A stretch of 64,000 nt of DNA from positions 563,083-627,082 of the forward strand of contig CAVPJC010000013.1 in NCBI GenBank assembly GCA_963705155.1, in the 5' to 3' direction. Source of the stretch: CAVPJC01 sp963705155. GTDB taxonomy: Bacteria > Chloroflexota > Anaerolineae > Anaerolineales > UBA4823. The notes under the pieces are model-generated. The model made no database searches. It was not told the DNA's origin and saw nothing but the letters and a program-made list of their open reading frames with translations. A program made the translations under genes and the position numbers. Numbering within the stretch: position 1 is the first letter of the stretch; every line of letters starts with the position of its first letter. Positions 38,436 to 48,098 of this stretch are shown here, in pieces.

Positions 38436-38782
38436 AAGACTGGACCACGATCCGTGAACGCTATCTGCGTGATAGTTTGCCGGTACGGTTAGGCGGCCTG
38501 GCCGCCAATTTGAGCCGCATCAAGTCTTTCGCCGCGCAGGATGCCAGTCGCGATGCCGTTGCGAGTATGCTCGACGAAAGCAAGCACTTCATCGAATGGA
38601 CAGCCGCCGAAGCCGAGATTCAAACTGCTGCTCAGTTGGTCGAATTACAGGTGCAAATGGCTCGCTGGCAATTAACTTGGAGCAACGTGTGGAACGATCC
38701 ACGGCAACGGAAACAACTCGCTGAGCAATCGGCCACCTGGTCGAAACGTGTACTCGAAATGTCTGGGCTCTTGAATGCATAA
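38432..38782 (+). CDS. Hypothetical protein coupled to DUF5674
   Basis: 116 residues, mostly alpha-helical by composition: LGGLAANLSRIKSFAAQDAS, then SMLDESKHFIEWTAAEAEI and LVELQVQMARWQLTWSNVW. No signal peptide, no membrane segment, no catalytic motif recognised. ATGA overlap with the DUF5674 gene implies a joint role. The pair has the size of a toxin-antitoxin operon, but no toxin or antitoxin motif is visible, so I do not call it one. Confidence 0.75.
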   Translation: MKDWTTIRERYLRDSLPVRLGGLAANLSRIKSFAAQDASRDAVASMLDESKHFIEWTAAEAEIQTAAQLVELQVQMARWQLTWSNVWNDPRQRKQLAEQSATWSKRVLEMSGLLNA

Positions 38783-38857
38783 ATCACCCCGTCGTCGCAC
38801 TGCCGTCGTGTCCGCGACGCAAATCACGCAAGGCACATAGCCTACCATATCGCTGCC

Positions 38858-38915
38858 GCCCAATGGATGGGGCGTTCAGCGGATGGTGAAGCGGATGCGC
38901 GCAATCAGCCCCAGC
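38858..38915. repeat. GC-rich dispersed repeat, copy C
   Basis: GCCCAATGGATGGGGCGTTC followed by AGCGGATGGTGAAGCGGATG. Same left block as copies A and B; the leading GCCCAAT resembles the R'' box of an attC site. The right half is degenerate. The monooxygenase gene starts 16 bases later. Confidence 0.6.
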
Positions 38916-38930
38916 GGAGGGAATATCACC

Positions 38931-39254
38931 ATGATCCTCGAAGTGGCGATCCTCAACATCCGCCCGGGCGAAAGCGCAGATTTCGAACGCGCCTTTGCCG
39001 AAGCGCAGACCATCATCGCGTTGATGCCGGGCTACATCTCGCATCAATTGTTGCGCTGCCTCGAGACGCCTGATCGATATATCTTTTTAGTCCATTGGCA
39101 AACCCTTGAAGATCACACGCAGGGCTTTCGGCAATCGCCGCAATATCAGGACTGGAAGCGGCTGCTGCATCATTTTTACGATCCGTTTCCCACAGTGGAA
39201 CATTACGCGCAAGTGTTCGGCCAGGGCACTTCACCCCATGAGGAGATTTCATGA
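38931..39254 (+). CDS. Antibiotic biosynthesis monooxygenase (ABM) domain protein
   Basis: 107-residue dimeric ferredoxin-like fold protein: ILNIRPGESADFERAFAEAQ, then a predicted strand-helix pattern with CLETPDRYIFLVHWQTLEDH and the C-terminal HHFYDPFPTVEHY. ABM proteins are cofactor-free monooxygenases or binding proteins; the role here is unknown. The ATG at 38931 has a GGAGGG site and is preferred to an ATG 48 bases upstream that lies inside repeat copy C. It overlaps the dehalogenase gene by ATGA, heading a three-gene operon. A truncated duplicate lies at 37062. Confidence 0.85.
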   Translation: MILEVAILNIRPGESADFERAFAEAQTIIALMPGYISHQLLRCLETPDRYIFLVHWQTLEDHTQGFRQSPQYQDWKRLLHHFYDPFPTVEHYAQVFGQGTSPHEEIS

Positions 39255-40138
39255 CTGACCTGAGTTGGTTGAATCGCGACGAATATCCCTTCGCGTCGCA
39301 CTATTTTCAAACGGCGGCGGGCCGCCTGCACTACGTCGATGAAGGCCAGGGTGCGCCCATCGTCATGGTGCACGGCAATCCCACGTGGTCGTTCTTGTAT
39401 CGCCCTCTCATCAAACAATTGCGGACGGATTATCGCTGCGTCGCGGTCGATCATCTGGGCTTTGGGTTGTCGGACAAACCGATCGGGTGGAGCTATCTCC
39501 CCGTCGATCAGGCCGCCAACCTCACGACGCTGATCGATCAACTCGGCTTGCAGAACGTCACCCTCGTCGTGCAGGATTGGGGCGGGCCGATCGGCTTATC
39601 TTACGCCGTAAATCATCCGCAGAACGTGGCGCGACTCATCATCATGAATACGTGGGCGTGGCCGGTCAATCGCGACTGGTACTACATCGCCTTCAGCGGT
39701 TTCATGGGCAGTCCGCTCGGACGGTGGCTCATCCGGCAGCACAACTTCTTTGCAAAGTCCGTCATGTATCAAGCGTTTGGCGACAAGCGCAAACTTACGC
39801 CCGCCGTGCACGATCAATATCTGCGCGCGCTCCCTACCCCGCAGGATCGCACCGGCAGCGCAGTCTTCCCCAAACAGATCATTGGATCGACACCCTGGCT
39901 GGCGCAGATCTGGAACAATATCGCTGTGCTGACCGACCAGCCCAAGTTGATCGTGTGGGGGATGAAGGATATTGCTTTCCGCGAGAAAGAGTTGAAGCAG
40001 TGGGAGCGTACTTTCCCGGAGGCCCGATCGGTTCGCCTGCCCACTGTCGGTCATTACGTGCAGGAGGAAGCGCCGGCTGAATTAGCCAGGGCCGTTGTGC
40101 CGTTTTTGATAGAAACAACGCTAACCTCAAGCCAATGA
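39251..40138 (+). CDS. Haloalkane dehalogenase-like alpha/beta hydrolase
   Basis: 295-residue alpha/beta hydrolase of the haloalkane dehalogenase branch. The nucleophile is Asp109 in VVQDWGGPIG, with the halide-binding Trp110. HGNPTWSFLYR (Asn43) supplies the oxyanion/halide site; Asp240 (WGMKDIAF) and His268 (VGHYVQEE) complete a likely triad. Asp as nucleophile rather than Ser separates it from epoxide-inert esterases, although epoxide hydrolases also use Asp. Coupled by four-base overlaps to the ABM gene before it and the dipeptidase after it. Natural substrates of such enzymes are usually unknown. Confidence 0.85.
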   Translation: MTDLSWLNRDEYPFASHYFQTAAGRLHYVDEGQGAPIVMVHGNPTWSFLYRPLIKQLRTDYRCVAVDHLGFGLSDKPIGWSYLPVDQAANLTTLIDQLGLQNVTLVVQDWGGPIGLSYAVNHPQNVARLIIMNTWAWPVNRDWYYIAFSGFMGSPLGRWLIRQHNFFAKSVMYQAFGDKRKLTPAVHDQYLRALPTPQDRTGSAVFPKQIIGSTPWLAQIWNNIAVLTDQPKLIVWGMKDIAFREKELKQWERTFPEARSVRLPTVGHYVQEEAPAELARAVVPFLIETTLTSSQ

Positions 40139-41112
40139 CCATCTCGAATCGAGCCAAAGTCATTCATCAGCAAGCCCTCGTCTGGGACGCGCATGCTTGC
40201 TTCCCGCTCAATCCCCATTCCGATTTGAGCGGCCTCCAGCGCTACATCGACAGTGGCGTCAACTTCGTCTCGCTCAACATCGGCATGGATATGGACGCGT
40301 TCGATCACATCATCCAGGTGCTGGCCTGCTTCCGGCGGCACATCCACGCCCATCCCGATCAATTTGTCCTGGCTCTCGCGGTGGATGACATCCGCGCGGC
40401 CAAAGCTTCCAACCGATTGGCGATCGCCTTCGATCTCGAAGGGTCTGAACCGCTGCTGGGCAACCTCGACCTGGTTTCGTCCTATTACGACCTCGGCGTA
40501 CGACAGATGCTATTGGCGTACAACAAAGACAATCGCGCCTCGGGCGGCTGTCTGGAAGGCAAAATCGGCCTGACCGATTTTGGTAAAAGCCTCCTTCAGG
40601 AGATGAACCGCGTCGGCATGGTCGTCGATGTCTCGCACATGGGCTACCGCGCCACGTTGGAAGCGTGCGCCGCCTCCACCGCGCCCGTCATCTTTTCGCA
40701 TTCCAATCCTAACGCGGTGTGGGACAATGCGCGCAACATTACCGACGAGCAGATCAAAGCCTGCGCGCAGACCGGCGGTGTGATTGGCATTAACGGCATC
40801 GGCGATTTCCTGGGGGCGGTTACATCCGATCGGGTGGTGGAGCACATCGAATATGTAGTCAATCTGGTTGGCCCCGAGCACGTGGGCCTGGGGCTGGATT
40901 ACGTGCTCGACAAGCAGGAACTCATCGCCTACGTGGATGCCCACCCGGACATCTTTCCGCCCGATAAATTCAACGACTTCCTGGCGTTTGTCGAACCCGA
41001 GCAATTCCCTGAACTGACAGACTGCTTGCTGCGCAAAGGCTACAGCGAAGTGGTGATTCGTGGCATCCTGGGCGAGAATTTCCTGAGGGTTGCAGACCGA
41101 GTTTGGAAATGA
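40135..41112 (+). CDS. Membrane dipeptidase (peptidase family M19)
   Basis: 325-residue zinc dipeptidase of the renal dipeptidase family. VWDAHACFPLNPHSDL holds the first metal ligand (normally HxD, here DAHA followed by HSD, slightly atypical). Later motifs are IAFDLEGSEPL, MVVDVSHMGY, VIFSHSNPNAVWDNARNITD and GLGLDYVLDK. No signal peptide, so probably cytoplasmic despite the family name. Third gene of the ABM-dehalogenase-dipeptidase operon. Bacterial members cleave diverse dipeptides, and the substrate is not evident. Confidence 0.87.
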   Translation: MTISNRAKVIHQQALVWDAHACFPLNPHSDLSGLQRYIDSGVNFVSLNIGMDMDAFDHIIQVLACFRRHIHAHPDQFVLALAVDDIRAAKASNRLAIAFDLEGSEPLLGNLDLVSSYYDLGVRQMLLAYNKDNRASGGCLEGKIGLTDFGKSLLQEMNRVGMVVDVSHMGYRATLEACAASTAPVIFSHSNPNAVWDNARNITDEQIKACAQTGGVIGINGIGDFLGAVTSDRVVEHIEYVVNLVGPEHVGLGLDYVLDKQELIAYVDAHPDIFPPDKFNDFLAFVEPEQFPELTDCLLRKGYSEVVIRGILGENFLRVADRVWK

Positions 41113-41141
41113 ACTGCGCGCTGCCGCTGCTGGCGCGGCTG

Positions 41142-41230
41142 AGGGGGGATGGGCAGAGCAGCGGATGCGGCATCGGATAAACGGAAGCGGGCCATCAGCG
41201 GCCCGCTTTGCGAGCGGACACGCAGACAAA
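41142..41230. repeat. GC-rich dispersed repeat, copy D, with hairpin
   Basis: Contains AGCGGATGCGGCATCGGATA and AACGGAAGCGGGCCATCAGC, matching the right block of copy B. A perfect 8-bp hairpin, AGCGGGCC / GGCCCGCT with a 6-base loop (41186-41207) followed by TT, could end the dipeptidase operon. The leading GAGGGGGGATGGG is a degenerate left block. Confidence 0.55.
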
Positions 41231-41350
41231 ATCGGACGCGCGCTCAAGGTCAATTTGCGGCGGGTGAGAGCGGATAATCTTATCCCGCCTCCGGGGCGCG
41301 CACAAACTGGAGCGTTGTCGTGGCATCCTCCCGCTGGCACTGACTGCACC

Positions 41351-41977
41351 CTACACCCGTTCCACCCATACCTTGGCACATTCAAACGTGTAAGCCGAAA
41401 ATGGGCCGTCAATCGGACTCCAACTCGTCTGTTCGCCAACCTTGAAATAATAGTCCCACAAGACTTGCCCTGACGTGTCGACGATCGCCGCAACGATGAA
41501 CATGGCATAGCGGGGCGCATCGCTGAGTTTCACTTTACCATGCCACTTCTTCTCTACCGTGTCGAACTGAGCAATGGCTTGTGGCCAGAACCAGCCGCCA
41601 TCTGGCACGACCGTAAACAAGCGCAGGGCATTGTCCGGCGGCTTGATCGAATAACTGCCGGAGATGTCGACGAACTCACTGACCTGCGCGCCTTCTCTCG
41701 GACTTTCGATCTTGATGCCGTATTTGGATGCATCGGCTTTTTGACTGCCTCTGATGGAGAGCCCGTTTTCCCGTGAGAGCAGCAGCAGCCCGGCCGCGAC
41801 TAAGATCAGACCCATGAGGCCCAGCCCGGCACGCCAGAAGAAATCTGTGACCAGCAGGGGTGGATTGCCAATCGGCAGGCCGCCGGCCGCGCCCATGATG
41901 AACACGATTACACCGATGACAATGACTGCCAATGGCGCACGATCGATTAGTTTGGTGATAGTCGTTTTGTCTAGCAT
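41351..41977 (-). CDS. Membrane-anchored hypothetical protein
   Basis: 208 residues. Two N-terminal membrane helices (APLAVIVIGVIVFIMGAAG and GLGLMGLILVAAGLLLLS) precede a soluble beta-rich domain. That domain begins IESPREGAQVSEFVDISGSY, resembling Ig-like carbohydrate-binding or Gmad2-type domains that follow a KIxSPxxGxxV pattern, and continues RLFTVVPDGGWFWPQAIAQF. No catalytic motif recognised. Opposite in strand to its neighbours in the cassette-like stretch. Confidence 0.75.
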   Translation of the reverse strand: MLDKTTITKLIDRAPLAVIVIGVIVFIMGAAGGLPIGNPPLLVTDFFWRAGLGLMGLILVAAGLLLLSRENGLSIRGSQKADASKYGIKIESPREGAQVSEFVDISGSYSIKPPDNALRLFTVVPDGGWFWPQAIAQFDTVEKKWHGKVKLSDAPRYAMFIVAAIVDTSGQVLWDYYFKVGEQTSWSPIDGPFSAYTFECAKVWVERV

Positions 41978-42803
41978 ATGTATGTTTCCCGATCCAACAC
42001 ATCAAATCCCCAATCCTTGCTTAGTTCCGAACCCTCTCGCTTGTTCATCCAGAAGACGACTGCTCCGCTAACGATGTTCCGGCAATTCCCAGTTTGTTGG
42101 TATACGGTTGGATTATACCCAAGCGATGCTTCATGGCAACCGATCAGGTAATGGTTGCATTTCGACGATGTGTGCAATTTGCCTCAATCTTGACCCGCGT
42201 CCATCACATCTCTGCGACATCTCACCTCAAGCACCTTACGAACGTTTGGTTCAGGAACGCCAATCGGAAAGCGGCTGGTAATGTACGCTGAGCAATCACC
42301 CGCAAAGGCTGTGAGGGCTAATATAAGCCCGAACGAGTGCTTCGGCTGGCAGGCCAGCGTCGGCACGTTCGTCACGCTGGCGGGCGTGGTGCTGCTGTTC
42401 TTCGTGCGAGATCTGCTAGAAGTTGACCGGGCGGGCACGACGATTTATACTGACCACGTCGATGCAGGTGCTCCACACCATTGATGCTGCTGCATGTCAA
42501 GGTGTTTGGGATGTGACCCGGAGTCTGATTGCACGGTGCCCCTTCCTGCTTGACCCAATCTGATAGTCTTTTGTCGAATCTGTCGATTCTGGTGTATGCT
42601 CTGCGTCGGTAGAGTAGACGGTATGCACGCAAACCATGTCAGCAGGGGCGGCTCCTCGCGTAGCATCCCGAGCGCAGCGAGTGGACACGCCGCCGCTACT
42701 CGGGCGTGGGAGCCCGAGCCGCTAACTGCTTGACACGCGAAGCATTTGCGCGCACACAGTAGACGAGTGTACTTGACCATTCTGCACACACAGGAGACCA
42801 TCG
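41978..42803. other. Intergenic region without a confident gene
   Basis: 826 bases. One plus-strand frame at 42281-42484 would give 67 residues with a hydrophobic core (VGTFVTLAGVVLLFFVRDLL), but no clear ribosome binding site or known relative was seen; it may be a remnant. GC-rich inverted words occur near 42650-42720. The AGGAG site for the next gene is at 42791-42795. Otherwise nothing recognisable. Confidence 0.5.
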
Positions 42804-43163
42804 ATGAAATACGTGTTACTTGTATACAGCGAAGAGCAGTTGGCCGCCCAGATGTCCCCGGAAGCGATGCAGGCGTTTATGGGCGAATACGCGACCTACA
42901 CGCAGGCGATTCAATCAGCCGGTGTCCGGCGCGCGGGTGAGGCCCTGCAGCCAACTTCGACGGCCACCACGGTCCGTGTCAAACAGGGCAAGGCACTCAC
43001 CACCCATGGTCCATTCGCCGAGACCAAAGAACAGCTCGGTGGCTTCTACCTCATCGAGTGTGCGAATCTGGACGAGGCCATCGAGTGGGCGGTAAAATGC
43101 CCAGATGCGCGCTATGGTTCCATCGAAGTTCGCCCGGTGATGGAGTATGGCCAGCCGCAGTAA
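42804..43163 (+). CDS. YCII/DGPF domain protein
   Basis: 119-residue YCII-superfamily protein: MKYVLLVYSEEQ, HGPFAETKEQLGGFYLIECA (the DGPF-like motif) and the Asp/Glu-rich DLDEAIEWAVKCP-like helix. Such proteins are nearly always encoded beside ECF42-type sigma factors, as here. Probable function is signal-related or enzymatic but unproved. A good AGGAG site precedes the ATG. Confidence 0.9.
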   Translation: MKYVLLVYSEEQLAAQMSPEAMQAFMGEYATYTQAIQSAGVRRAGEALQPTSTATTVRVKQGKALTTHGPFAETKEQLGGFYLIECANLDEAIEWAVKCPDARYGSIEVRPVMEYGQPQ

Positions 43164-43190
43164 GGCATAGCGAGCGAGTTCGGATCCGCG

Positions 43191-44465
43191 TTGACTACCT
43201 ATTCTCATCAATTCGTCGCACAGGTTTACCGCCGGGAATACGGCCAGCTGCTCGCCACTCTCATCGGTTGGCTGGGCGATTTCGATCTGGCCGAAGAAGC
43301 GCTGCAGGATGCCTTCCTGGCTGCCATTGAGCACTGGGGGCACGACGGCCCGCCGCAGAATCCCGGCGCATGGCTCACCACGACTGCGCGTCGCAAAGCG
43401 ATCGATCGCCTCCGCCGCGACCGTCCCATCGCAGTCGATCTGGATCCGACGGAGAACCTGTCCCTGTCACAGCTAGTGGTGACTAACGATTTCGACGATG
43501 TGGGTGAAATCCCGGATGAACGCCTCAAGCTCATGTTCACTTGTTGTCATCCGGCTTTGCCGCTCGACCAACGCGTCGCGCTGACCTTGCATACGCTGGG
43601 TGGATTAACGACGGCAGAAATCGCGGCAGCTTTTCTCGTACCGGTGCCGACCATGGCTCAGCGGCTTGTGCGCGCGAAGCGCAAGATCAAACAAGCGGGC
43701 ATCCCATACTACGTGCCGCCCCAGCATCTACTAGCGGAGCGGCTCGATTCGGTGCTGACCGTCTTATATTTGATCTTCACCGAAGGCTACGCGGCCACGA
43801 CCGGCCAAGCGCTCATCCGCCACGAACTGTGCGACGACGCTATCCGCCTGGGCCGGGTGCTGGAGAGGTTGATTCGCCAGACACACACCGACGTGCCGGA
43901 AGCGCAGCAGGCCGAGGTGCTGGGGCTGCTGGCTTTAATGTTGCTGCACCATTCGCGGCGCAAGGCAAGGGTCGGGTTGCAGGGCGAGTTGGTGTTACTC
44001 GACCAACAAGATCGGTCGCTGTGGGAAAAACGCGACATTCAAGAGGGACTCGCCCTCGTCGAAAAAGCGCTGCACATGCTGCAGCCCGGCCCGTACCAGA
44101 TTCAGGCCGCCATCGGCGCGCTACATGCCCGCGCCCAGACGGGGGGTGATACCGACTGGCTACAGATCGCCGCGTTGTATGCCGAGCTGCGACGGTATGT
44201 CGATTCGCCGGTCATTCAACTCAACCAGGCCGTCGCCGTCTCGATGGCAGATGGTCCACAGCCGGGCTTGCGCTTGCTCGAGCCGCTTACAGATGAGTTG
44301 AGCGCTTTTGCCCCATACCATCTCGCTCGCGCCGACATGTTACGCCGAACGAATCAACTGGAAGCAGCACGCGGTGCATACCGCCTGGCACTGGACCTGA
44401 CGCAGAATCAAGTGGAGCGGGACTTCATTCTGACACGGATCACAACGTTGGGAGAACCACAATAG
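43191..44465 (+). CDS. ECF sigma factor of the ECF42 type with long C-terminal extension
   Basis: 424 residues from a TTG start. The sigma2 region contains DFDLAEEALQDAFLAAIEHW and NPGAWLTTTARRKAIDRLRR; sigma4 contains LPLDQRVALTLHTLGGLTTA and MAQRLVRAKRKIKQAG. A large TPR-like C-terminal domain (about residues 190-424) follows, with IFTEGYAATTG, HSRRKARV, AVAVSMADGPQPGLRLLE and LARADMLRRTNQLEAARGAY. This architecture and the adjacent DGPF gene define ECF42. No anti-sigma gene is present; in this group the C-terminal extension is thought to take over control. Targets probably include the neighbouring genes. Confidence 0.93.
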   Translation: MTTYSHQFVAQVYRREYGQLLATLIGWLGDFDLAEEALQDAFLAAIEHWGHDGPPQNPGAWLTTTARRKAIDRLRRDRPIAVDLDPTENLSLSQLVVTNDFDDVGEIPDERLKLMFTCCHPALPLDQRVALTLHTLGGLTTAEIAAAFLVPVPTMAQRLVRAKRKIKQAGIPYYVPPQHLLAERLDSVLTVLYLIFTEGYAATTGQALIRHELCDDAIRLGRVLERLIRQTHTDVPEAQQAEVLGLLALMLLHHSRRKARVGLQGELVLLDQQDRSLWEKRDIQEGLALVEKALHMLQPGPYQIQAAIGALHARAQTGGDTDWLQIAALYAELRRYVDSPVIQLNQAVAVSMADGPQPGLRLLEPLTDELSAFAPYHLARADMLRRTNQLEAARGAYRLALDLTQNQVERDFILTRITTLGEPQ

Positions 44466-44484
44466 TCTTGAAAGGGAGCAAGCC

Positions 44485-44910
44485 ATGGCCACATTCAGAA
44501 CATCCATCAAAATCAACGCTTCACCCGAAGTCATCTGGGCGATCCTGACCAATGCCCGCGGCTGGACAGACTGGAACACGACCGTAGACCGCGTCGAAGG
44601 GACGATCGCTCCGGGCGAGAAAATCACCGTACACGCCAAAGTGAACCCCGGGCGCGCCTTCCCGGTGAAGGTCACCGAATTCATTCCCGGTCAGCGCATG
44701 GTATGGACAGGCGGGATGCCACTCGGCCTGTTCAAAGGCGTACGGACCTATACCCTGGCGAAGCAATCTGGCAGCAGCGTTGAATTCGCGATGCGCGAAG
44801 ACTACTCTGGACCGATGGCGCCGATGATGACACGTTCCATCCCCGACCTGCAACCGGCCTTCGATGAATTTGCAGCAGCGCTCAAGAAGAGGGCGGAAAG
44901 CAAAGTCTGA
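44485..44910 (+). CDS. SRPBCC (START-like) domain protein
   Basis: 141 residues of the polyketide cyclase/dehydrase-like SRPBCC fold: IKINASPEVIWAILTNARGW at the N-terminus, VTEFIPGQRMVWTGGMPLG in the middle, and a long C-terminal helix that usually caps a ligand cavity. Ligand unknown. Starts 19 bases after the sigma factor, so probably co-transcribed. SRPBCC genes are frequent members of DGPF/ECF neighbourhoods. Confidence 0.87.
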   Translation: MATFRTSIKINASPEVIWAILTNARGWTDWNTTVDRVEGTIAPGEKITVHAKVNPGRAFPVKVTEFIPGQRMVWTGGMPLGLFKGVRTYTLAKQSGSSVEFAMREDYSGPMAPMMTRSIPDLQPAFDEFAAALKKRAESKV

Positions 44911-44969
44911 TTGCTAGCAGTCACGGGCTGGAAATCGACAGAATCACTTCGACATACGACAGGAGAAAA

Positions 44970-45392
44970 ATGATGGCACAGCAAAAAGTGAAAGGCAAGG
45001 GTACGCGCGAGGATCCGTGGATGCTGCAAACGCCGAGTCTGACGGGTGAATATCAGATGTATCGTGACGAATCGGCCAACCCGCCGGCGCTGGCCTGCAC
45101 CGTCGGGAAAACCGAGTTGCGCTACCACCTGCGCTGTATTGAAGACCTGCACGCCATGCTCAAGGCGCACGGCGACTGGCTGCCGCTCGGCAGCGCGGAT
45201 GAACAGAAGCCGGCTAAGGAAGGCACCGTCGAGGCCTGGGCGCGATCGTCGGATAATCCCGTCGGGGGCTGGTACGGGCTAAAGAAGGGCCTGCGTGGCC
45301 GGTTCGGGATGTATGTGCCGCCGTTACTGGAGGCACTGGGTCTTGCTGAGGTTGAGCACAATCCGAAGAACAATCGCATGCGGGCGGTGTAG
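44970..45392 (+). CDS. Conserved hypothetical protein (DUF6855-like)
   Basis: 140 residues, intact: GKGTREDPWMLQTPSLTGEY, LRYHLRCIEDLHAMLKAHGD, SADEQKPAKEGTVEAWARS, NPVGGWYGLKKGLRGRFGMY and PPLLEALGLAEVEHNPKNN. I recall this as a widespread uncharacterised family in environmental bacteria; the DUF number is from memory. No catalytic motif, signal peptide or membrane helix. GGAG lies four bases before the ATG. Probably the last gene of the ECF42 unit. Confidence 0.8.
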   Translation: MMAQQKVKGKGTREDPWMLQTPSLTGEYQMYRDESANPPALACTVGKTELRYHLRCIEDLHAMLKAHGDWLPLGSADEQKPAKEGTVEAWARSSDNPVGGWYGLKKGLRGRFGMYVPPLLEALGLAEVEHNPKNNRMRAV

Positions 45393-45525
45393 TCGCCCCT
45401 GTGACGGCTGAAGCCGCACACCCAATGCGCCCGTTTTTAGAGGCTCGTGGTTGCTGGCGCAACTCCTCGGCGAGTATGCTTTGCCTCAGCCGATGGCCGT
45501 TTAGCAACGACGTTCGAGGGAATGA

Positions 45526-45560
45526 AAAGGCCCTTCAAGCACATCGCCCGAAGGGCCTTT
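45526..45560. terminator. Strong hairpin, probable bidirectional terminator
   Basis: Perfect 11-bp inverted repeat AAAGGCCCTTC / GAAGGGCCTTT with a 13-base loop. It lies between the end of the plus-strand ECF42 cluster and the end of glmS on the minus strand. Confidence 0.65.
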
Positions 45561-45565
45561 AACAG

Positions 45566-45667
45566 TAAGGGCGAGGCATTCGCTACAAGTTTCGTGTTCA
45601 TCGTCAGCCAGGCCGCTTCCGGCGACCCAATCGGCTAGATGTCGCGTGCGAATGCCTCGCCCCTACC
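45566..45667. repeat. MITE-like palindromic element, GGGCGAGGCATTCGC ends
   Basis: GGGCGAGGCATTCGC near 45569 returns inverted as GCGAATGCCTCGCCC ending near 45663, enclosing about 65 bases. The GTAGGGGCGAGGCATTCG-like end sequence recalls non-coding repeats common in Chloroflexota and cyanobacteria. No coding content. Confidence 0.6.
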
Positions 45668-45692
45668 AATCTACAAATTTACTAACCCCCAC

Positions 45693-47534
<1,842 letters not shown>

Positions 47535-47552
47535 GAGAACCCTCCTGTTGGG

Positions 47553-47607
47553 GAATGGCCCTCACCCCCGCCCCTCTCCCAATGGGGAGGGGTCGGGGTG
47601 AGGGTGA
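47553..47607. repeat. Palindromic repeat upstream of glmS, same family as at 33685
   Basis: CCCTCACCCCCGCCCCTCTC then CCAATGGGGAGGGGTCGGGG and TGAGGG form a long imperfect hairpin centred on CCCAATGGG. It is the first of two repeats in the 564-base gap 47535-48098, in which I saw no gene. Confidence 0.65.
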
Positions 47608-47806
47608 ATGGTTGTTTCGCCACCTCGCCGCGTTTTGTGCGTAAATCGCTTCACGATTTTGTCGCGGCGCTTGTCACTCAGGAGGGAAAAGATAAGGATG
47701 TGGCCACCCCGACGGCTTCCGCTGATACCTCGATTTTCCTCCGCGCGATTGCGGAGTTAGCACTGCCCCGCGGCAGGAACCGTCACCTCGTCTACTCGGT
47801 AGTCAT

Positions 47807-47945
47807 CCGTCACTGCGAGTGCTTCCGCCTAGCGCGCCTCCGCCGCTGTGCGGCGGGTGAGGCGTCGGCGAAGCAGTCTCAGGCACTGCCGCTGAGATTG
47901 CTTCATCAGCCGCACACTACGCGGCTTCCTCGCAATGACGTACGG
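47807..47945. repeat. Palindromic repeat, GTCACTGCGAGTGCTTC...GCAATGACG type
   Basis: CGTCACTGCGAGTGCTTCCG at one end and CTTCCTCGCAATGACG at the other are inverted relatives; GAAGCAGTCTCA and TGAGATTGCTTC form the inner arms. Elements of this wording are found in many bacterial genomes as intergenic palindromes. Non-coding. Confidence 0.65.
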
Positions 47946-48098
47946 CCACGAGTCCATGCGCTGTCTTTCCCTGATGTCTTGTCGCTTCACCTCCTGTACT
48001 GTTTTCCTGACCTGTATTGTACTCAACTCTGGTTTGTAATCAATTGAATTGAGCCAAGGATTTCCCTGAAATCCCGTCAGGATTGTGTCAAAGCCACT

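Noticed and set aside
38100..38782. Toxin-antitoxin annotation of the DUF5674 pair
   Set aside because: Only size and overlap support it; no toxin or antitoxin domain is recognisable.
42281..42484. Small membrane protein of 67 residues
   Set aside because: One hydrophobic stretch but no convincing ribosome binding site, no family and an odd composition; noted only as intergenic content.
36960..42500. A full integron with complete attC sites
   Set aside because: No integrase gene is present and no repeat copy has both an R'' and a matching R' box; kept only as a weaker attC-like hypothesis.
47535..47700. glmS ribozyme in the leader of glmS
   Set aside because: The leader is dominated by a palindromic repeat and the ribozyme core could not be matched by eye.
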